Origin: Oleiagrimonas sp. C23AA
Lineage (GTDB): Bacteria; Pseudomonadota; Gammaproteobacteria; Xanthomonadales; Rhodanobacteraceae
DNA length: 64,000 bases
Assembly (NCBI RefSeq): GCF_011759385.1
Contig: NZ_JAARLY010000003.1
Span: forward strand, 186,001-250,000
Reading direction: 5' to 3'
Below the pieces are notes generated by a model. That model had not been told where the DNA came from and did not search any database. It saw only the letters and a list, made by a program, of their open reading frames with translations. Made by a program: the position numbers and the translations under genes. Each line of letters opens with the position of its first letter. Within the stretch, counting starts at the first letter, position 1. This document shows, in pieces, positions 9,822 through 18,367 of the stretch.

Positions 9822-10694
9822 TTATTTGGATTTCGGCTTTAGGCGAACCGTCGGATTGACCTTGTCTCCGCGGCGCTGCCGCACGTAATGCTCAGTCATG
9901 GCCAGGTTCTGATGGCCGAGCTGTTGCTGTGCTTTTCGGATGTCACCGGTCTGGTCGGTGGTGTCGGTGCCGGCCTTCGCGCGCAGATCCCTGAACTGGA
10001 TATCCGTTGGTAGTCGAGCCGCCGTGCGCGCATCCTGCCAGTGCTTCTGCAGCGTTTTGATGGATGGCGGCTGGCCGTTGTCGAGCACCACCAGGCGCGT
10101 GCTATACACCGGGTTCTCGCGCTTGCGCGCTTTCACGCGCGCAATGATGGCGCGCAGCTCGGCGTCGATGGTGACGCGCAGCTTCTTGGAGGTCTTGCCT
10201 TGGCGAACCTCCAGGCAGCCATCCTTGATGTGCGCCTCGTCCATGCGAAGCGTGTCCGCCGGGCGCTGGCCGGTGAGGTAAGCCAGGCCCATGGCGTCGT
10301 GCAGCATCTGGCTGGCTTTTTCCCACATTGATGTGTAGGCATCGTCCTCGACGTAGATGTCCCGTCCTGTCTCCGAATTGCCCTTGATGCCAGCGCAGGG
10401 GTTGGGCAGCGCGGTATACCTCTCTCCACGTGACCAGTTCCAGATGTGCGACAGCAGCGCTCTTTCCCGATTGGCGCGCACCTTGGCGGTCTTGCTGCGC
10501 CACCGGATGTACTGCTTCACATGCTGGGGCGTGATGGCGTCCAGGGGGCATGGCGGGTTGTCGAAGAACTCGATCAGCTTGGCCAGCTCGGCCGCGTTGT
10601 CTACCTGTGTTCGTGGCGCCTTGGTCGGAATGACTTCGGCGCGATAGCGGTCGGCAACGTAGCGGAAGCTGATGACCTGCTGCGGCTTCTCCAT
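9822..10694 (-). CDS. Tyrosine recombinase (island integrase), 5' part lost
   Basis: Site-specific recombinase of the phage-integrase family, presumably responsible for insertion at tRNA-Ser. The 290-residue open frame keeps the core-binding domain and the catalytic domain: first arginine in TGQRPADTLRM, second arginine in FRDLRAKAGTD, histidine in QQQLGHQNLAMTEH and nucleophile tyrosine in EHYVRQRRG. The usual HxxR box reads RDLR, a variant I recall in other members. The reading frame stays open upstream of this ATG with integrase-like residues (PLGPDYGLAIKRWAEIE) until an IS3 remnant at about 10807, so the native N-terminus and start have been removed. Activity is doubtful. Confidence 0.85.
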   Translation of the reverse strand: MEKPQQVISFRYVADRYRAEVIPTKAPRTQVDNAAELAKLIEFFDNPPCPLDAITPQHVKQYIRWRSKTAKVRANRERALLSHIWNWSRGERYTALPNPCAGIKGNSETGRDIYVEDDAYTSMWEKASQMLHDAMGLAYLTGQRPADTLRMDEAHIKDGCLEVRQGKTSKKLRVTIDAELRAIIARVKARKRENPVYSTRLVVLDNGQPPSIKTLQKHWQDARTAARLPTDIQFRDLRAKAGTDTTDQTGDIRKAQQQLGHQNLAMTEHYVRQRRGDKVNPTVRLKPKSK

Positions 10695-10806
10695 GCCCTC
10701 GCGCTCGATCTCAGCCCACCGCTTGATGGCAAGACCATAATCAGGCCCAAGGGGTTCTTCACGCCTCGGCTTTCCGCACGGGTGGCAGCGCGACGCGCCG
10801 GTGCGC

Positions 10807-11095
10807 CTACGGCTTTTTTCCCAGCTCGTCCCGGATCACCACGTTCTCAAGCATCTGCTCGGCCGGCAGCTTTTTCAGCCGCGCGTTCTCTGTCTCCAGC
10901 TCCTTCAGACGCCTGGTGTCCGGCACGCTCATGCCACCGAACTTGCTGCTTTACAGGTAATAGGAGGCCTCGCTGAAACCGTGCTTGCGGCATAGCTCCT
11001 TTACCTACTTCACCTCCTTCACCGGCAGGCCCGCTTTCGCCTCACGCAGGAAGCCGGTGATCTGTGCTTCGGAAAAGTGCTTCCTTACGTCCAAT
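10807..11095 (-). pseudogene. Decayed IS3-family transposase orfA
   Basis: The minus strand reads as an IS3-type OrfA with helix-turn-helix and leucine-zipper segments: RKHFSEAQITGFLREAKAGL, then VKELCRKHGFSEASYYL, SSKFGGMSVPDTRRLKELE, and TENARLKKLPAEQMLENV up to a stop at 10807-10809. Two in-frame stops interrupt it, one after VKEVK and one where a tryptophan codon is expected after ASYYL. The start codon is lost and no orfB follows. It lies between the truncated integrase and the truncated ardA, so insertion and later deletion probably damaged both. Confidence 0.82.
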
Positions 11096-11119
11096 CTCCT
11101 TCAGTTGAGGAATTGGACT

Positions 11120-11350
11120 TCAAACCTCGGTGCTACTCAAAATTGGGGAACGTCGAACCCCCTCATAATCGCGAATGGCGTATTCTTTCGCATCCTTAAT
11201 GGGGGACCGCGCCAGCATCGCGGCAATCTCATCCCTGATCCCACCTGCATCCTGATGGGCGTCGATCCATGTGCCATGAAGATAGCCGTTATTGTAGGCA
11301 GCCAGGCAGGCAACATAGATGCGGGGGCTGGTATTGGGTTGGTTGGTCAC
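11120..11350 (-). pseudogene. ardA: Truncated antirestriction protein ArdA
   Basis: ArdA proteins mimic DNA and block type I restriction enzymes when mobile elements enter a cell. The GTG-started frame matches the ArdA N-terminus: TSPRIYVACLAAYNNGYLHG, then WIDAHQDAGGIRDEIAAML and AIRDYEG, the first third of a protein that is normally about 165 residues or more. After DYEG the sequence switches to VRRSPILSSTEV, which derives from the end of the IS3-like remnant. The rest of the gene is missing. Confidence 0.8.
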
Positions 11351-11638
11351 GTCTCTGATCCTATGGTCTGAAGGTCAGCGAAGCGGAACGTCGCGCCTAA
11401 TCTTCTGGCCGTCGCCGAGACCGGGGTAGCAACGGGCAATGGTGACCGGGGTGGGGGGATCACCCGGCTTGCATAAGCCCCTTGGGGCGCGGAAGGCAGG
11501 GGAAACCTCCCCGAACGGTTCCACTTCTCTTGCTGGCGAGGGGCGAAGCCCTTAGACATCTGCGGAGAGAAACGTGTGGCGATAGCCACGTACCGCTGCT
11601 AACCAGAAACAATGATATGAATTTGAATTCTCAAGTGA
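11351..11638. other. Non-coding island segment with strong secondary structure
   Basis: No convincing gene. The stretch has several GC-rich inverted repeats (for example GGTGACC...GGATCACC and AAGCCCCTTGGGGC) and, at 11572-11591, ACGTGTGGC-GATA-GCCACGT just before the helicase gene, which could be an operator or part of a leader. A weak 80-codon minus-strand frame spans it and overlaps the ardA start. Confidence 0.4.
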
Positions 11639-14600
11639 ATGGCGCTCGAACGAGGCAAAGAATTGATGGCGGAAAGACCTTACTTCAAGAAGTCAATTGC
11701 TGAGCTGGAGGCGGTGTTTGCGAACAGCCGAGCGAACAGTGAAACGCTACTCCAACTCTTGCATGAGCTGGAATTCCGCAGCACGCAGCGCGCCTTTGCT
11801 CTCAAAGACAAAGTTCTTGCTGCCAACGAAAGCAAACCTCTGGGCACGGCTCCGCCCCCACTTTCCCGTAAAACGGCCGCCTTGAAACCAAAAGTGGTTG
11901 ACAAACCTGACCAGAATGATGGACAGGCAGCTTCTTCTGGACCGGGGCAACCGATAGAAAAACCTAGCCCCAAAATGCCTGTCACAAACGATCCGCAGAA
12001 CATTTTGCGTACCTGGACGGCACTTGAGGTGCTGTCGCCACAACGCTATCGCCGCGAAACCGATCTGGTGGCAGGCGACAGGTCGCGAATTGCACGATTT
12101 GAAGATGCTGAACTGCCATGGAAAGAGGGCGAGCGCTCACGTCCGAAAAAGCGGCCTTACTACGAACTGATATTGGGGGCTGTTGCACTCGGCCCGGCGG
12201 TTGAAAGCCTGCTGAAGGTTTATGCCGACAAACGCCCTGAAAAGCCGAGCATGAGTGGGTACTGCCCGGTGGCCAGCATCTTGCTCGACAAAGAAGGCAA
12301 GCCGCTCGAAGAAGAAAACAGTTTCGCCATTTCCAGCTTCTCTTGGGGCGTGCCGATTGCACTGAAGGGCGATCTGGAGGAGCTGGCGGAATGGCCTTAC
12401 CATGAAAAGAGCCTCAAGGGGGCATTCCGAAAAATCCTAATCCGGCGCGACCGTCAGGATGAAGTTCTCCCGCTGACGAAGCAACATATTGATGAGCTTT
12501 TCGCGTTTCTTGTCGAGTTGATGAACTTGGACGCACTTGAGGTGAGGCCCCCATACTTTGCGCTGCGTCGCTATGAGTTCTTTGCGAGCAAGACCCCGCC
12601 CGAACCCGGCTTGCTCAACTCGTTCTTCCTGGAAGACCTGGCAGCGGCGCGCACCCTCGCGCACAAAGGGAGCCTGCCGCACGCCCTGAAGCATTACTTG
12701 GAGGTCGAGAAGCCGCCTTACAAAACCGATCTTCTTCAGGATGATGCGGGTTTGCAGCATTTGCTCCAGCCAGCCCTGACGCCCCTTGGCAGATGGCCGG
12801 GCAATGGCCGCTTTCCTCTGGCTTTGTTGCAGCAAGCCGCCGTGAACGCGACGACACCCGCCTTAATGAAGACCGGCATACTAGCGGTGAATGGTCCGCC
12901 GGGCACAGGTAAAACGACCCTTTTGCGGGATGTGCTGGCCGCCCGGATCGTTGAGCGATCCGAAGTCATGTGTACATACAAGCGTCCTGCTGATGCGTTT
13001 TCCCCTACATCGCAAAGCCTTCAAAGAAGCGGCGCAAAAATCATCCTTCACAACCTTGACGACAAGCTGAAGGGTTTTGAAATGGTCGTTACCTCATCCA
13101 ACAACAAAGCAGTTGAGAATGTCAGTGCTGAACTTCCAGTACTGGAAGCGATTGCCGATGATGCACCAGATTTGCGTTACTTCAAGACGATCTCAGATAA
13201 CGTGCTGGAACGTGAAACCTGGGGCGCTATTGCGGCGGTTCTTGGGAATGCCAGCAACCGCTATGTATTCTCGCAAAACTTCTGGCGTGACGATGAAAAT
13301 GGCCTGTCCACCTATCTGAATCATGCCAGCGGTATCCCGCAGGTGGTATCCGAACCGCAGAAGGACGGCCTGCCGGTCAGACGCAACCGGGAAATCGTTG
13401 ATCGGGAACACCCCCCGGCGAATGCTAGGGAAGCTGCTGCGCGTTGGGACAAGGCCCGGACAAACTTTCTGCAGGCCCTGAAGACATCCGGGGAGAGCCA
13501 GAAGAGGCTGCAAGCGCTTCACGTCCAGCTTGTGCGCCTGGCCTCGGTCACTGGCGAAATCACTGACCTTCAATCAAGGCAACCGAAACTTCAGGACGAA
13601 GTGGCTGCGTTTCAGTTCAGACTATCAAAAGCCCAAGAGGACCTTCAGAGCGCGGAATCTGCTGCGGCCTCAAGCTGCCAGCGGAAGGAGGCCCATTTCG
13701 CCCTGCGACCGGGTCTTCTGGCGCGCCTGTTCCAGACACGGCGGTCTAAAGGCTGGCTGGCCGAGTTCCGCACCCTGGAGAACCAGGCGAGAGAAACTGC
13801 CGGGGCATATGCTGCCTCAAAACGGAACTTCGATGCGCTCCATACAGATCTAGTTGCAAAGCAAAACCTGATTCAAAAATCGGCCCAAAAGATCAAGGCG
13901 CTGGCGGCTGAGAAAGAGCAACTGGAAGCAAAGATGGTCCAGGCATGCCGAGAGTTAAAAGCGCCAGTGCCCAACGCAGCGTTTTTCACCAGCGCGCATG
14001 AGAATATGCAGACGGCCCATGTCTGGTTCGATCGGGCCGCTAGCATCCTGCGCGATGATGTGTTCCAAGCGGCCATTCACCTGCACCGTGCCTTTATTGA
14101 CGGCGCTGCTGATCCGCTGCGGCAAAACCTGTCTGTCTTCATCGAGTCATTCGGGACGCGCTCGCTCGGCACACCGCAAAAAGACGCCTTGATCGCCGAC
14201 CTTTGGTCATCCTTCTTCCTGGTGGTGCCGGTGGTTTCCACGACCTTCGCATCCGTCAACAGAATGTTTTCACGCCTTGCTCCGGAATCTCTCGGCTGGT
14301 TGCTGGTGGACGAAGCCGGCCAGGCTGTCCCGCAGGCTGCCGTGGGAGCAATGCTGCGCACCAAACGCGCGGTTGTTGTTGGTGATCCGCTCCAGATTGA
14401 ACCTGTGGTAACACTGCCGAACAGCCTGACCGAAGAGATATGCGGCTTTTTCGGGGTTGATCCACTCAAGTACAATGCACCAGAAGCCTCCGTCCAGACG
14501 GTCGCCGATGCGGCCAGTCTGTATTGCGCTCGCTTTCCCATCGGTAGCGGTCACAGAGATGTGGGCGCGCCCCTTCTTGTGCATCGCCGCTGCGACAGCC

Positions 14601-15169
14601 CGATGTTCGATATTTCAAACGAGATCGCCTATTCGAACCTGATGGTGCAGGCCAAGAAGCCCACCCCGGCGAACCCCATCCTTGGCCCGTCCTCCTGGAT
14701 CGACGTGCAAGGAAAACCGGGGCCGGATAAATGGTGTGCCGATGAAGCCGCTGCCCTTATTGACATGCTGCACACATTAAAAAGCGGCGGGGTGGATGCA
14801 GACCTATACGTGGTAACACCATTCGTGGTCGTTCAGGACAACCTACGCCAGGAAATCCTGAGAAGCCGCGTACTGGATGGGTGGGTGGATAACCCGAACG
14901 CTTGGGTGTGGGAGCACATTGGAACAGTACACACGGTACAAGGGCGGGAAGCCGGGATCGTGTTCTTTGTTCTGGGTGCACAGATGTCATCTCAGAACGG
15001 TGCGCGTGCTTGGGCCGGAGGAAGACCTAACCTTGTCAACGTCGCCGTTACGCGCGCAAAGGCCTCCTTGTATGTGATTGGCAACAGACAGCTCTGGAAA
15101 TCCGCAGGCGTGTTCGCCGTGCTGGACCGTTATCTTCCTGATCACAGAGCCCCTGGAACGCCGGAATGA
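11639..15169 (+). CDS. UPF1-like superfamily 1 helicase with coiled-coil insertion (candidate defence gene)
   Basis: Large predicted nucleic-acid helicase of 1176 residues. The first 400 residues match no domain I recognise. Walker A NGPPGTGKTTLLRD is at about residues 417-430. Motif II LLVDEAGQAVPQ is at about 887, with VVVGDPLQIEPVV (motif III) at about 910. Motifs V and VI, TVHTVQGREAG and VNVAVTRAKASLYVIG, lie at about 1097-1150. This is the AAA_11/AAA_12 layout of UPF1/DNA2-type SF1 enzymes. Between motifs I and II lies an insertion of about 450 residues with two heptad-rich coiled-coil stretches (about 600-770). ATG 11639 lacks a ribosome site; ATG 11666 has GAGG upstream and may be the true start. 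The stop overlaps the next gene (ATGA). The gene is less GC-rich than its neighbours, consistent with transfer. Confidence 0.88.
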   Translation: MALERGKELMAERPYFKKSIAELEAVFANSRANSETLLQLLHELEFRSTQRAFALKDKVLAANESKPLGTAPPPLSRKTAALKPKVVDKPDQNDGQAASSGPGQPIEKPSPKMPVTNDPQNILRTWTALEVLSPQRYRRETDLVAGDRSRIARFEDAELPWKEGERSRPKKRPYYELILGAVALGPAVESLLKVYADKRPEKPSMSGYCPVASILLDKEGKPLEEENSFAISSFSWGVPIALKGDLEELAEWPYHEKSLKGAFRKILIRRDRQDEVLPLTKQHIDELFAFLVELMNLDALEVRPPYFALRRYEFFASKTPPEPGLLNSFFLEDLAAARTLAHKGSLPHALKHYLEVEKPPYKTDLLQDDAGLQHLLQPALTPLGRWPGNGRFPLALLQQAAVNATTPALMKTGILAVNGPPGTGKTTLLRDVLAARIVERSEVMCTYKRPADAFSPTSQSLQRSGAKIILHNLDDKLKGFEMVVTSSNNKAVENVSAELPVLEAIADDAPDLRYFKTISDNVLERETWGAIAAVLGNASNRYVFSQNFWRDDENGLSTYLNHASGIPQVVSEPQKDGLPVRRNREIVDREHPPANAREAAARWDKARTNFLQALKTSGESQKRLQALHVQLVRLASVTGEITDLQSRQPKLQDEVAAFQFRLSKAQEDLQSAESAAASSCQRKEAHFALRPGLLARLFQTRRSKGWLAEFRTLENQARETAGAYAASKRNFDALHTDLVAKQNLIQKSAQKIKALAAEKEQLEAKMVQACRELKAPVPNAAFFTSAHENMQTAHVWFDRAASILRDDVFQAAIHLHRAFIDGAADPLRQNLSVFIESFGTRSLGTPQKDALIADLWSSFFLVVPVVSTTFASVNRMFSRLAPESLGWLLVDEAGQAVPQAAVGAMLRTKRAVVVGDPLQIEPVVTLPNSLTEEICGFFGVDPLKYNAPEASVQTVADAASLYCARFPIGSGHRDVGAPLLVHRRCDSPMFDISNEIAYSNLMVQAKKPTPANPILGPSSWIDVQGKPGPDKWCADEAAALIDMLHTLKSGGVDADLYVVTPFVVVQDNLRQEILRSRVLDGWVDNPNAWVWEHIGTVHTVQGREAGIVFFVLGAQMSSQNGARAWAGGRPNLVNVAVTRAKASLYVIGNRQLWKSAGVFAVLDRYLPDHRAPGTPE

Positions 15170-16551
15170 ACGAAATCTGGCTATGGGTCACTCAAAACTT
15201 CAACAACCGCGAAATCGCGGCAGCCGCCTGGATTGTTCTGATCCTTGGCCTTGTTTCGATAAAGAAGGATGTGCGCAGTTCAATGTTCGGCGTCGTCCGA
15301 GCGGTAGCAGGCGGGAAGTTGTTGATCGTCTTCGGAGCGTTTGCTGGATGGATCAGCCTCCTCTCATGGCTTGCGAGCCTGACCGGGCTTTGGACGTCCA
15401 ACCAGGGCGTGCCAACCGTTGTCTGGTATTTTTTCGGCGGCTTGCCGTTGCTGTTTCGCGCATTTGACGCCAAAGAGGGAACGCAGCATTTTCGCGGATA
15501 TGCCTTAGCCGTTCTCAGCGGAACAGCTTTGATCGAATTCATATATGTCGCGAGGACGTTTAGTCTGTCTATCGAGTTGATCCTGACACCTATTGTTACA
15601 TTCATCGCGCTACTTGCTGTCGTCTCGGAGCGCAACCCGGAGCACGCAGCGGTCAACAAACTGCTTACGTGGATACTGGCCATCGCTGCTTTTACCACTC
15701 TATGGCATTCTGTCTCTCAAATCTGGGCAAAGCCGGAGACGTTCTTCACGATAGAAACAGCACGAAGCTTTATCCTTCCAATCTACCTAACCATATTTTC
15801 CATCCCGTTTTTCTATGCACTTCATTGCTATTCTCACATTGAGGGCGTTCGTATCCAGATAGACCTGAAAACTTTTCAATCCGATGAGTTGAAGGCGTAC
15901 GCCAAGAAACGCTTCATTCTGACATTTATGGCGCGACCGTGGTTGTTGAGACGAGCCACCCGGCAATTCCACATTATGCCAGCCAGAGTTACTGCTGATG
16001 TCGATAAAATTATCCAGGATATCCTTCACTATAAGCGGCAGGAGGAGAATCCCCCCGAAGTTGATGACTTAGAAGGCTGGAGTCCTTTTTCCGCGCGAGA
16101 ATTTCTTGCAGATGAAGGTCTTCGAACAAACGACTATCATGCAGGCGGCGACGGAGATGAGTGGTGGTCAGGGGTGGCAGCCCGCGGTCTGGATGAAGGC
16201 ATCCTTCCTAGCATTGGTAACTACTCGTTTTCGGGCGTTGATGGCGTTGTAAAGCAGCTCAGGTTTCGCGGGCATTTTGTTGATGATTATATCACCGGTG
16301 AAGCACTGGACGAGTTTAGCAGGCTTGCTTGGAAGCTTTGCAAAAAAGCATTGAAAGGAAATCTCGCCGTCATTCGAGAGCAGCTCGCGCGGCGCGAACC
16401 TTTTGAAATGATTGTTGGTGCGACAAAGGTAAGGCTCAGGCTTGATAGGTTTAGCAGCGAAAAGGGTTTTGAATTAACACTATTCTTGATGCGGTCGAGA
16501 CCTCTGGTATCACTACACACCCAAAATGCTGCGAGTGAGCGGGGCGTGTGA
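15166..16551 (+). CDS. Polytopic membrane protein of unknown function, coupled to the helicase
   Basis: A 461-residue protein I cannot assign to a family. The first 225 residues hold about seven hydrophobic helices, including IAAAAWIVLILGLVSI, LLIVFGAFAGWISLLSWLA, VVWYFFGGLPLLF and ILPIYLTIFSIPFFYALH. The remaining 235 residues are soluble, with a basic stretch (KAYAKKRFILTF, PWLLRRATRQF) and an acidic, aromatic segment (DGDEWWSGV). The start ATG overlaps the helicase stop by 4 bases, so the two are translated together and probably act together. Inference: a membrane effector paired with a nucleic-acid sensor, as in several antiphage systems. No catalytic motif is visible. Confidence 0.82.
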   Translation: MNEIWLWVTQNFNNREIAAAAWIVLILGLVSIKKDVRSSMFGVVRAVAGGKLLIVFGAFAGWISLLSWLASLTGLWTSNQGVPTVVWYFFGGLPLLFRAFDAKEGTQHFRGYALAVLSGTALIEFIYVARTFSLSIELILTPIVTFIALLAVVSERNPEHAAVNKLLTWILAIAAFTTLWHSVSQIWAKPETFFTIETARSFILPIYLTIFSIPFFYALHCYSHIEGVRIQIDLKTFQSDELKAYAKKRFILTFMARPWLLRRATRQFHIMPARVTADVDKIIQDILHYKRQEENPPEVDDLEGWSPFSAREFLADEGLRTNDYHAGGDGDEWWSGVAARGLDEGILPSIGNYSFSGVDGVVKQLRFRGHFVDDYITGEALDEFSRLAWKLCKKALKGNLAVIREQLARREPFEMIVGATKVRLRLDRFSSEKGFELTLFLMRSRPLVSLHTQNAASERGV

Positions 16552-16702
16552 CGAATCGAGTTTCGCCTACGTCACGGTGGCCCATGTAGCGTTCCACGTT
16601 TACAAGAGTCCAGCATTACGAAAGGGCTTCAATCACTTCGGAGGGTTATAGCGTAGGTGTGGCGCTCGGTTTCCTAGGCTTCGGCCCGCCATGAAGTGAA
16701 GA

Positions 16703-16729
16703 AGCCCGGCCATCGTGCCGGGCTTTTTC
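16703..16729 (+). terminator. Terminator at the right edge of the island
   Basis: AGCCCGGC, a CATCGT loop, GCCGGGCT and five T. CCGCCA occurs shortly upstream, the same arrangement as tRNA-Ser end plus terminator at 9738-9783, so this may be the original downstream flank of the tRNA gene. Confidence 0.75.
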
Positions 16730-16794
16730 ATGTCCGCGTGTCAGGCGGGGTGGGCGCTTGCTATCCTTGCCGGCCTGTTGAAGGAGCCTTTCCG

Positions 16795-17205
16795 ATGAGC
16801 CTGATTGAAGTGCCGGTGTCGCATGGCGAACTGATCGACAAGATCACCATTCTGGAAATCAAGGCCGAGCGCATCGCCGATGCGGCCAAGGTGGCCAACG
16901 TGCGCAAGGAGCTGGATCTGCTCAACGCCATTTGGGCTGATGACGTGGCGTCCAAGACCGATATCAGCGATGAGCGCGCGCGCCTGAAGGCGGTCAACGA
17001 GGCGCTTTGGGAGATCGAGGACGACATCCGCCTGAAGGAAAAGGCGCAGGCCTTCGATGCCAAGTTCATCGAGCTGGCCCGATCGGTATATTTCCGTAAC
17101 GACGAGCGTGCCAAGGTCAAGCGCGAGATCAACCTGAAGCTCGGCTCGCAGCTGGTCGAGGAAAAGTCCTACCAGGATTACGGCAGCGGGTCGGGCTCGG
17201 CCTGA
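16795..17205 (+). CDS. DUF6165 family protein
   Basis: Uncharacterised soluble protein of 136 residues, mostly helical and highly charged. It starts MSLIEVPVSHGELIDKITIL and contains a repeated helical pattern (KAERIADAAKVANVRKELDLL, then RLKAVNEALWEIEDDIR). It has no signal peptide or membrane segment. The start at 16795 follows AAGGAG (16781-16786). The gene converges on the heptosyltransferase. I recall this family next to lipopolysaccharide core genes, but its role is unknown. Confidence 0.8.
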   Translation: MSLIEVPVSHGELIDKITILEIKAERIADAAKVANVRKELDLLNAIWADDVASKTDISDERARLKAVNEALWEIEDDIRLKEKAQAFDAKFIELARSVYFRNDERAKVKREINLKLGSQLVEEKSYQDYGSGSGSA

Positions 17206-17248
17206 CCGTCCGCGCCAGCGACGGCCGCGCGCGGCCGTCATCGCAGCA

Positions 17249-18304
17249 TCAGGCCAGCACGCCCAGGTGCTGGCCCAGCGCCTCGAAGCGCTCGATCACG
17301 TCGTCCACGCCGATCAACTCCATCACGCCGGGCTGCTCGATCTTGCTGCCCCAGGGCAGCTCCGCCGCTGGCTGGTGTTTGAACTGGCGCGCCGCGGCGT
17401 CGTACTTGTCCACGCACCAGCGCCGGTCCGAATACGGGCCTGAGCGGTGCGGATTGCTGGCCGCGTGCAGGCCTAGCACCTTGGTGCCGGCGGCGTTGGC
17501 CATGTGCATGGGTCCCGAGTCAGGCGTCAGCAGCATGCTGGCCCGGCCCAGCAGCGCCAGCAGCTGCTTGAGCGTGTCCTTGCCGGTCAGGTCTTCATGC
17601 TCGCGCCGGCAGGCGGCCAGCACGGCGTCGGCCATCTGCCGTTCTGCTGCGGAAGGACCGCCGACCAGCAGCACGTGCATGCCGCGGGCGGCGGCGTGAT
17701 CCATCACCGCGGCGTAGCGCTCGGGCATCCAGTTGCGCAAGGTATGGCTGGAGCTGGGACTGACCACCAGCGTCGGGGTGTCGTCGGAAATATGTTTCTC
17801 GGCCCACAGCTGCGCCACTTCCGGAACCGGAATATCCCAGCGCACCTCGGTCTGCTTCAGGCCCAGCGGTTCCAGGAAACTGGCCAGTGCATCCAGCACG
17901 TGTTGGCCGTGGCGGGCGGCGATGCGTTCGTTGATGAACAGGCCGTGCAGGTCTTTGGAGCGCGCCTTGTCGTAGCCGATGCGACGCCTGGCCTTCACCG
18001 AGAGGCTCAGCAGGTTGGCGCGGCCGGCCACCTGCATGTGCAGCAGGGCGTCAAAGCGGCGCCCGGCCAGTGCATGACGCACGTCGCGCCGGCCGCGGCG
18101 GCCCTTGCCCTTGTCGAAGGTGACAAACTCCACGTCGGCAAGATCGCCGACCAGGCGCTGCTCCAGCTTGCCGATGATCCAGGTCAGGCGCACATGAGGG
18201 CGCTTGGCCTGCAGGGTCCGCACCAGCGGAACCACGTGCGTTACGTCACCAATAGCGGAGGTGCGCAGCAGGCACAGCGATTGAAGGTCGTCGCGGTCAC
18301 TCAT
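17249..18304 (-). CDS. Glycosyltransferase family 9, heptosyltransferase (OpsX-like)
   Basis: Predicted to transfer heptose from ADP-heptose to the Kdo-lipid A core on the cytoplasmic face of the inner membrane. The 351-residue GT9 protein opens with LCLLRTSAIGDVTHVVPLVRTL and has the central VVSPSSSHTLRNWMPERYAAV region. The nucleotide-sugar site LTPDSGPMHMANAAGTKVLGL is at about residues 260-280. It resembles Xanthomonas OpsX (heptosyltransferase I) more than enteric WaaC. It is divergent from kdkA, whose product modifies the Kdo acceptor, so the pair probably builds the inner core. Confidence 0.9.
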   Translation of the reverse strand: MSDRDDLQSLCLLRTSAIGDVTHVVPLVRTLQAKRPHVRLTWIIGKLEQRLVGDLADVEFVTFDKGKGRRGRRDVRHALAGRRFDALLHMQVAGRANLLSLSVKARRRIGYDKARSKDLHGLFINERIAARHGQHVLDALASFLEPLGLKQTEVRWDIPVPEVAQLWAEKHISDDTPTLVVSPSSSHTLRNWMPERYAAVMDHAAARGMHVLLVGGPSAAERQMADAVLAACRREHEDLTGKDTLKQLLALLGRASMLLTPDSGPMHMANAAGTKVLGLHAASNPHRSGPYSDRRWCVDKYDAAARQFKHQPAAELPWGSKIEQPGVMELIGVDDVIERFEALGQHLGVLA

Positions 18305-18367
18305 CGGTTGCTAGACTAAAACGCTCAAAGGTGAAGATTAAGGGGACGGCCGCACGCGGCGGCAGCC

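Noticed and set aside
11347..11589. An 80-codon minus-strand frame that overlaps the ardA start (GTGA)
   Set aside because: The overlap is suggestive, but the product is low-complexity (Pro/Arg/Ala), matches nothing I know, and the DNA is rich in hairpins.
11639..16551. Assignment of the helicase pair to Mokosh or another named defence system
   Set aside because: No PLD nuclease, kinase or other diagnostic partner domain is visible, so a named call would go beyond the evidence.
9754..16729. The shared GCCGGGCTTTTT string as a proven attachment-site repeat
   Set aside because: Twelve bases of terminator-like sequence can recur by chance; it is reported only as a candidate edge signal.
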